Below the pieces are notes generated by a model that worked only from the letters and a program-made list of their open reading frames with translations, ran no database searches and had not been told where the DNA came from. Positions 59,617-64,000 of a stretch of DNA of 64,000 nt are shown in pieces. The DNA is from Veillonella seminalis (GTDB taxonomy: Bacteria > Bacillota > Negativicutes > Veillonellales > Veillonellaceae). The translations under genes were made by a program, and so were the position numbers. The stretch covers positions 1 to 64,000 of the forward strand of contig NZ_RQUZ01000001.1 in assembly GCF_003992065.1 (NCBI RefSeq), written 5' to 3'. Position 1 is the stretch's first letter. Every line of letters starts with the position of its first letter.

Positions 59617-61902
59617 TCAAGAGGAGCAGCTGGTGCATTCGTCCATTTCGAGGGACTGATTGCGGATGTAGTAAATCGTTTTTACACCCTGTTTGTACGC
59701 TTCCACATAAAGGTTGAGGATTTCTTTGGCCTTTACTTGCGGAGTGATGTACAAGTTGAAGGACTGAGCCTGGTCGATATGACGTTGGCGGGCAGCACAG
59801 GCACGAATGCTCCATTGCTGGTCAATCGTGTGAGCTTCTTTGTAGAGCCAGAACGTGGAATTATCGAGATCAGGTGCAGTTTTAGGAGTAAAGCTGCCTT
59901 TCTTTTCTTCGATGAAGAACTTTTTGAAAATAGGGTCGATACCGGCTGTTGTGTTGGCGATGTTGGATGTACTGCCGGTTGGGGCAACGGCCATGAGATA
60001 GCCGTTACGCAAGCCGTATTTAGCTACATCTTTACGTAACTGCTGCCAACGTTCGGAGGTATAGCCGCGACGTTCAAAGTAAGCGCCGGTTTCCCATTCG
60101 GAACCTTTGAAGGCAGGGTAAGCGCCTTTTTCTTTAGCAAGTTCCATGGACGCTTTAATTGCATAGTAAGCGATGTTTTCAAATAATTTGTCCGCAGCTT
60201 CGATGTGTTCTTCCGATTCCCATTGAATCTGGTGACGCACCAAGTAGTGGTGGTAACCGCTGGTACCGAGGCCGATGGCACGATATTTTTCGCTGGTCAT
60301 CTTTGCTTCCGGTACCGGGAATTGGTTGATGGAAATAACATTGTCGAGCATGCGAATCTGAAGGGCTACATTTTCTTCCAATTCTTCGTCGGTGATTTTA
60401 CCGAGGTTAATGGAGTTAAGGTTACATGTTACCATGTCGCCGGTTACAGTTTTGGTAGTGATGCTGCCGTCCGGATTGATGATTTCTTCGCTCAAGTTAG
60501 TGAAACCTACGTTTTGGGCAATTTCGTGACATAAGTTGGAGGCATAAATCATGCCGGCATGTTTATTCGGGTTGGTGCGGTTAGCCGTGTCGCGGAAGAA
60601 GATGAACGGCGTGCCTGTTTCAACGGCGCTGCGCATGATTTTTTTCATCATATCCAAAGCGCTAACCTGGATCGGGTGAAGTTCGGGATTGTTTTCACAA
60701 AGAAGATAATGTTCGGTGAAGGCTTTGTTATTTTCGTCTTCATCGTAAAAATCTTCTAAGTTGAAGCCCATAACCTGCTGTACTTCATGCGGATCGAAGA
60801 GGCTGAAGTTTTCACGAGCCATCAAGCGTTCCATGAAGATATCCGGAATGGAAATAGCCGGGAAGATGTCGTGAGCTTTACGACGATCGTCACCGTTGTT
60901 GGTACGAAGTTCTACGAATTCGTAGAAGTCTTTGTGCCAAATATCGAGCGTTACGGTAGCACCGCCTTTACGTTTGCCGAGCTGGTCTACGGCTACGGCT
61001 GTATCGTTGTAAAGACGAACCCAAGGGATAACGCCGCCGGAGGAATTTTTGTAACCGCGAATATCACTGTTTAAGGCACGAACTTTACCCATGTAAATGC
61101 CGAGGGCACCGCCGTGTTTGGATACGCGGGAGAATTTGCTGTTTACATCGTAAATGGACCAAAGGTTGTCATCTACGCCGGAAATAAAGCAGCTGCTGAG
61201 CTGATGGAACGGGGTACCCGCATTAGCCAAGGTTGGTGTTGCGGTCGTCATTTTTAATTCGCTCATTAAGTCGTAGAATTTTTTGGCAAATTCCACTTTG
61301 CGATCCCCTTCGATGAGGGCGAGGTGCATAGCGATGGCCATGAAACGTTCCTGCGGCAATTCGTAAACTTCTTTGTCATAACCTTTTACAAGGTAACGAT
61401 CGGCCAATAATTTAATGCCTTCGTAGTTGAAGCGGTAGTCGCGCTTCGGTTTGATGTAATCGCCTAATTCTTCAAGTTCTTCTTCGGTATATTTAGTGAG
61501 GAAGAAATCGGCATAGCGTTTAGCTTCTACTAATTTTTTTACCAATGCAGGGAAGTTGCCGTAACCGAACGCTTTGTATTTGCGTTGGATAGCCGCTTCT
61601 TTATACAAGTCGAAAAGGAAGAGGCGTGCTGCTACATATTGCCAATCCTGGTTCATGCGGTTAACCATGTTACCGTAACCGTCGTCTACTTTTTGGATAA
61701 CTTTTTCGATTGCTGTCTGCACTAAGATTTTCTGGATTTCTTTAGTGCTCATGCCGTCAACGAATTGCAATTTGGAGTCCATTTCGAGTTCGATAGGATC
61801 GCAACTTTCGAGCCCCAAGCAGGCGAAGGCAATCATTTTTTTAGTTTTCTCTACCGAGAGCGGTTCGTAATGGCCGTCTCGTTTTTTAATCATAATAGCC
61901 AT
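59617..61902 (-). CDS. nrdA: Ribonucleoside-diphosphate reductase, alpha subunit
   Basis: A 761-residue class I alpha subunit that reduces ribonucleotides to deoxyribonucleotides. The N-terminal ATP-cone (about residues 1-90, IKKRDGHYEPLSVEKTKKMI) gives activity control by dATP. The active-site region has TPTLANAGTPFHQLSSCF with the first cysteine, NLCHEIAQN, and the late PTGSTSNIANTT loop. The C-terminal thiol pair is CTSCSS. AAGGAA precedes ATG 61902. Candidate NrdR-type repeats are in its promoter region. Confidence 0.95.
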   Translation of the reverse strand: MAIMIKKRDGHYEPLSVEKTKKMIAFACLGLESCDPIELEMDSKLQFVDGMSTKEIQKILVQTAIEKVIQKVDDGYGNMVNRMNQDWQYVAARLFLFDLYKEAAIQRKYKAFGYGNFPALVKKLVEAKRYADFFLTKYTEEELEELGDYIKPKRDYRFNYEGIKLLADRYLVKGYDKEVYELPQERFMAIAMHLALIEGDRKVEFAKKFYDLMSELKMTTATPTLANAGTPFHQLSSCFISGVDDNLWSIYDVNSKFSRVSKHGGALGIYMGKVRALNSDIRGYKNSSGGVIPWVRLYNDTAVAVDQLGKRKGGATVTLDIWHKDFYEFVELRTNNGDDRRKAHDIFPAISIPDIFMERLMARENFSLFDPHEVQQVMGFNLEDFYDEDENNKAFTEHYLLCENNPELHPIQVSALDMMKKIMRSAVETGTPFIFFRDTANRTNPNKHAGMIYASNLCHEIAQNVGFTNLSEEIINPDGSITTKTVTGDMVTCNLNSINLGKITDEELEENVALQIRMLDNVISINQFPVPEAKMTSEKYRAIGLGTSGYHHYLVRHQIQWESEEHIEAADKLFENIAYYAIKASMELAKEKGAYPAFKGSEWETGAYFERRGYTSERWQQLRKDVAKYGLRNGYLMAVAPTGSTSNIANTTAGIDPIFKKFFIEEKKGSFTPKTAPDLDNSTFWLYKEAHTIDQQWSIRACAARQRHIDQAQSFNLYITPQVKAKEILNLYVEAYKQGVKTIYYIRNQSLEMDECTSCSS

Positions 61903-62418
61903 GAATTAAGGTTCCTTCCCGTTACAAAGTTTTACACATAAAAATATGGCTCGGAAACAGTGACTTCACTGTGTTTACGTAAGCCGTTGATACACTCATA
62001 CCCTCTAAATACATCTATTTGGTAATATCGATGAGTTGTATTATAAATCAATATCTTGTATACGATATTACTTATCACATACAAGATACACCTCATTATA
62101 CTATTTTTCGACGGGCAAAAGAAAGAGGAGAATTACATTTTGTATTGAATATTTTGCATATGGTTAATATTGATTTTGCTTTTTGAAATTTTGCGGCTTG
62201 ACAATGGAGGAGGGCAGGAATGTATAAGGGTGTAAGCAGGTTCACAAGAAATGGTGATTCGCTTATGACGTTTGCAAACGGTCAATGAGAATTGTGAGAA
62301 TTCAAGAGTACATGTACTTTTTAGTAATAAGGGAAAAACGGTGCTGACACAGGTATGTATGCTTTTTAGTCATACATAGGCAGGGTACCGGGCAGATTTT
62401 TTACTTCAGGAGGCAAAT
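61903..62418. promoter_or_regulatory. Divergent regulatory region between nrdA and the DUF2922 gene
   Basis: On the minus strand TATAAT (plus 62095-62100) precedes nrdA. Just downstream, TATCTTGTAT and its exact complement ATACAAGATA (62052-62061 and 62079-62088) form an inverted pair 27 bases apart, centred on the start of transcription; this resembles paired NrdR boxes. On the plus side, CGTTTGCAAACG (62269-62280) is a perfect 12-base palindrome like a LacI-family site, ahead of the DUF2922 gene. No gene is seen in the 515 bases. Confidence 0.45.
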
Positions 62419-62661
62419 ATGGCTACAGGAACTATGAATGTTTTGAAAAAAGAATTACAACTCGTATTTTTAGATGATACCAACAAAGAAACTACGGTGA
62501 GAATCAGCGTTCCGAAAGAGGATGTGAGCTTGACTGCGGCTAAAACAGTGGCAGATATGATGCTGGCCAAACATTTTATGACCAGTGCTAAGGGGAAGGC
62601 CTTGAGCGGCTTCAAAGGGGCGTATGTGGTAGAAAATACCAGCGCACCGTTGGTAGATTAA
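62419..62661 (+). CDS. DUF2922 family protein
   Basis: An 80-residue protein of the DUF2922 family (KELQLVFLDDTNKETTVRISVPKEDVSL, then GFKGAYVVENTSA). These small proteins are widespread in Firmicutes, nearly always beside DUF1659, and have no known role. AGGAGG precedes ATG 62419. Confidence 0.85.
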   Translation: MATGTMNVLKKELQLVFLDDTNKETTVRISVPKEDVSLTAAKTVADMMLAKHFMTSAKGKALSGFKGAYVVENTSAPLVD

Positions 62662-62752
62662 TTTTGGGGCAGAGTCGGAAACTGATTCCGGAGCAGCGTT
62701 GGAGATTAAATCCGGCGTACTATTTAAAAGATAATATATTAGGAGGTTAATT

Positions 62753-62965
62753 ATGGCAGACGCAACAGTAAAAGAAGTAGTAAAAATTCAGATTCGTTTA
62801 GATTTGGGCGATAAAAAGGTAAAATCCATCAATATCGGTAATGTTAATCCGGAACTTGGTAACGCGGATTTTGAAGAAGTCGGTCAGGTTATGGCTAATC
62901 TTTGTGCTTATCCTTATAAAGATGTGGTTCGTGTAGAAACAACAACCATGACGCCACAGGCGTAA
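62753..62965 (+). CDS. DUF1659 family protein
   Basis: A 70-residue protein with the DUF1659 pattern: a beta start KIQIRLDLG, K-KS-NIGNVNPE, then a helix EEVGQVMANLCAYPYKDVVRVE. It sits 91 bases after the DUF2922 gene behind AGGAGG and before a terminator, the usual two-gene unit. Function unknown. Confidence 0.85.
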   Translation: MADATVKEVVKIQIRLDLGDKKVKSINIGNVNPELGNADFEEVGQVMANLCAYPYKDVVRVETTTMTPQA

Positions 62966-62999
62966 TTAATAATTTGAATAAAAAGTAATAATTAAGAAG

Positions 63000-63037
63000 A
63001 GCGGTGTAATCTGTTGAAACAGGTTACACCGCTTTTT
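63000..63037 (+). terminator. Terminator after the DUF2922-DUF1659 pair
   Basis: The stem AGCGGTGTAATCTG/CAGGTTACACCGCT (63000-63013 with 63020-63033) has one wobble pair and a 6-base loop, followed by six T. Confidence 0.9.
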
Positions 63038-63174
63038 TGTTGAATATTTTCGTAATAAAACGTGCCTGTGGTATAGGCAGTTTTTGTCAATTTAAGTTAT
63101 AATAAAAGTATATGGAAAAAGATAAAAATACTTTATCTGTCTGATGTTCTGTGTTTAATATGGGGGCATGATAT

Positions 63175-64000
63175 ATGACGATATTTAATATGAAAAAGAA
63201 GGCAATGCTTATTTTGGCCGGCTTGGCTTTGATATCCGGATCGGTATTCGCTGCCGGCAACAGCAATGTAACAACGGCCGACAATGCGGCAACTACAGGT
63301 GCGGATAAGGACTTGGCGGCGGTTGTTAATTACGCTGCTCAAGCTGCTGTTGATACAGGTTCGCCTTATGTAAAACGGGGAATTCCCAAACAAATTTTAG
63401 AAGCATTTTTACCGGCTTCGGGGGCAAAGACCGTTTTGACCAACGAAAGTAACTCCTTATATAAAGAACAGGCGTTACGCGTGGCCTTCCCGATGACGGA
63501 TGTTTCAAAATATGACTTGATTCCTCACTTTGACGGTTTTCCAAAGCAAATTCCGAGTTTTGCCAAAAATGTGTTCGTATTTTACATTCCTCAATTCATA
63601 AAAGCCGGCGGTGAGGCACAGGTTACCTTTACCGGCACGGCTTCTGAAATGGCACCGTACGTTGCAGAGGCGTTAAAACTGGCGGTTATGCAGACTAATT
63701 TGCAGGTCAGTCGTTCAGTATATGTGAAAATGGAACCGAATTCGGAAATGCAGTATGCCGATAGTTTGCGTGAATTAGTACCCGATTATAAAGTCGTCAG
63801 CACTACTGAGTTGAAAAACATGGGCCCATGGCGTGATTTCTGGGGTGATATTATTGATGTAAAGACCGTTAACGGCGGTAATTATGCGGATAACCAGCTC
63901 TTTGATTTATCTACGAATAAAAAAGCTCAGCAACAGCTGTTAGGCTATTATTCGTATAACTACAATATGGTTTCGTTAGATAATAATTATACCTATTATA
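63175..64000 (+). CDS. Secreted protein of unknown function (partial, cut by the window edge)
   Basis: A frame from ATG 63175 (GGGGG eight bases upstream; ATG 63190 is a possible alternative) stays open for 275 codons to the edge. The start NMKKKAMLILAGLALISGSVFAAG is a signal peptide with a likely cut after SVFA. The mature part has Ala-rich then mixed segments (AFPMTDVSKYDLIPHFDG, FVFYIPQFIKAGGEAQVTFTG). I do not recognise the family. It is probably periplasmic or surface-located. The C-terminus is missing, so length and anchor are unknown. Confidence 0.7.
   Translation, partial: MTIFNMKKKAMLILAGLALISGSVFAAGNSNVTTADNAATTGADKDLAAVVNYAAQAAVDTGSPYVKRGIPKQILEAFLPASGAKTVLTNESNSLYKEQALRVAFPMTDVSKYDLIPHFDGFPKQIPSFAKNVFVFYIPQFIKAGGEAQVTFTGTASEMAPYVAEALKLAVMQTNLQVSRSVYVKMEPNSEMQYADSLRELVPDYKVVSTTELKNMGPWRDFWGDIIDVKTVNGGNYADNQLFDLSTNKKAQQQLLGYYSYNYNMVSLDNNYTYY

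Noticed and set aside
1-64000. tRNA, rRNA genes and CRISPR arrays
   Set aside because: No TPsiC-type GGTTCRANTCC arms with matching acceptor stems, no rRNA signatures, and no regularly spaced identical repeats with spacers were seen. The GGGTGAGAGC repeats are too short and lie in hairpins.

Overview
The window looks like the chromosome of a diderm Firmicute of the class Negativicutes (Veillonella-like; genus not fixed). The evidence is mixed by design of that group. There is an outer-membrane chaperone of the OmpH/Skp type. Beside it sit typical low-GC Gram-positive features: three T-box leaders, the hisZ plus short hisG pair, a ytfI/ytfJ-like pair, DUF4446, DUF2922/DUF1659 and strong AGGAGG ribosome sites. 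The right end of an IS30-family element is at the left edge. No tRNA, rRNA or CRISPR array was seen.

Layout. 1-8.4 kb: IS30 end, parA-parB, hydF, DUF4446, an M23 peptidase, cobO, a DUF2953-like gene with ytfJ, and ompH. 8.5-10.7 kb (minus): small cupin, an unknown protein, and a siroheme-type reductase with a DUF1858 tail. 11-24.7 kb: an sfsA-DUF123 fusion, ynfA-like, gyrA, a DUF2156 gene that seems to start at ATT, an Eis-like acetyltransferase, a broken diaminopropionate ammonia-lyase, a cysteine desulfidase, an SDR, small genes, an ADP-ribosylglycohydrolase and a DUF805 protein. 24.7-30.1 kb: a Leu T-box and an unusually long leader, then leuA (regulatory domain apparently lost), leuC, leuD and leuB. 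30.2-32 kb (minus): panB and a DUF2520 oxidoreductase.

32.3-36.7 kb: a Trp T-box drives an ECF-type importer whose TrpP-like membrane domain is fused to an ATPase, followed by a second ATPase, EcfT and hisJ. 37-45.3 kb: hisZGDBHAFIE and hisC. 45.5-47 kb: queC and an SGNH hydrolase. 47-49.4 kb: mostly non-coding, with two promoter-to-terminator units that look like structured RNAs and one small secreted Lys/Gln/Pro-rich protein. 49-51.1 kb: a Cys T-box, cysK and cysE. 51.5-58.3 kb (minus): aroF-B-A-C-(EK)-Q, preceded by a short leader peptide rich in Phe/Tyr/Trp and a terminator/antiterminator pair, i.e. a ribosome-mediated attenuator. 58.4-61.9 kb (minus): nrdA-nrdB. 62.4-64 kb: DUF2922, DUF1659 and a secreted protein cut by the window edge.

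The main theme is amino-acid supply (Leu, Trp uptake, His, Cys, aromatics), with almost every unit controlled by RNA. The most notable points are the aro attenuator, three repeated hairpins in the leuA leader that resemble the tRNA-elbow-binding tip of T-box Stem I, the Trp-regulated TrpP-EcfA fusion transporter, and the two unidentified RNAs.
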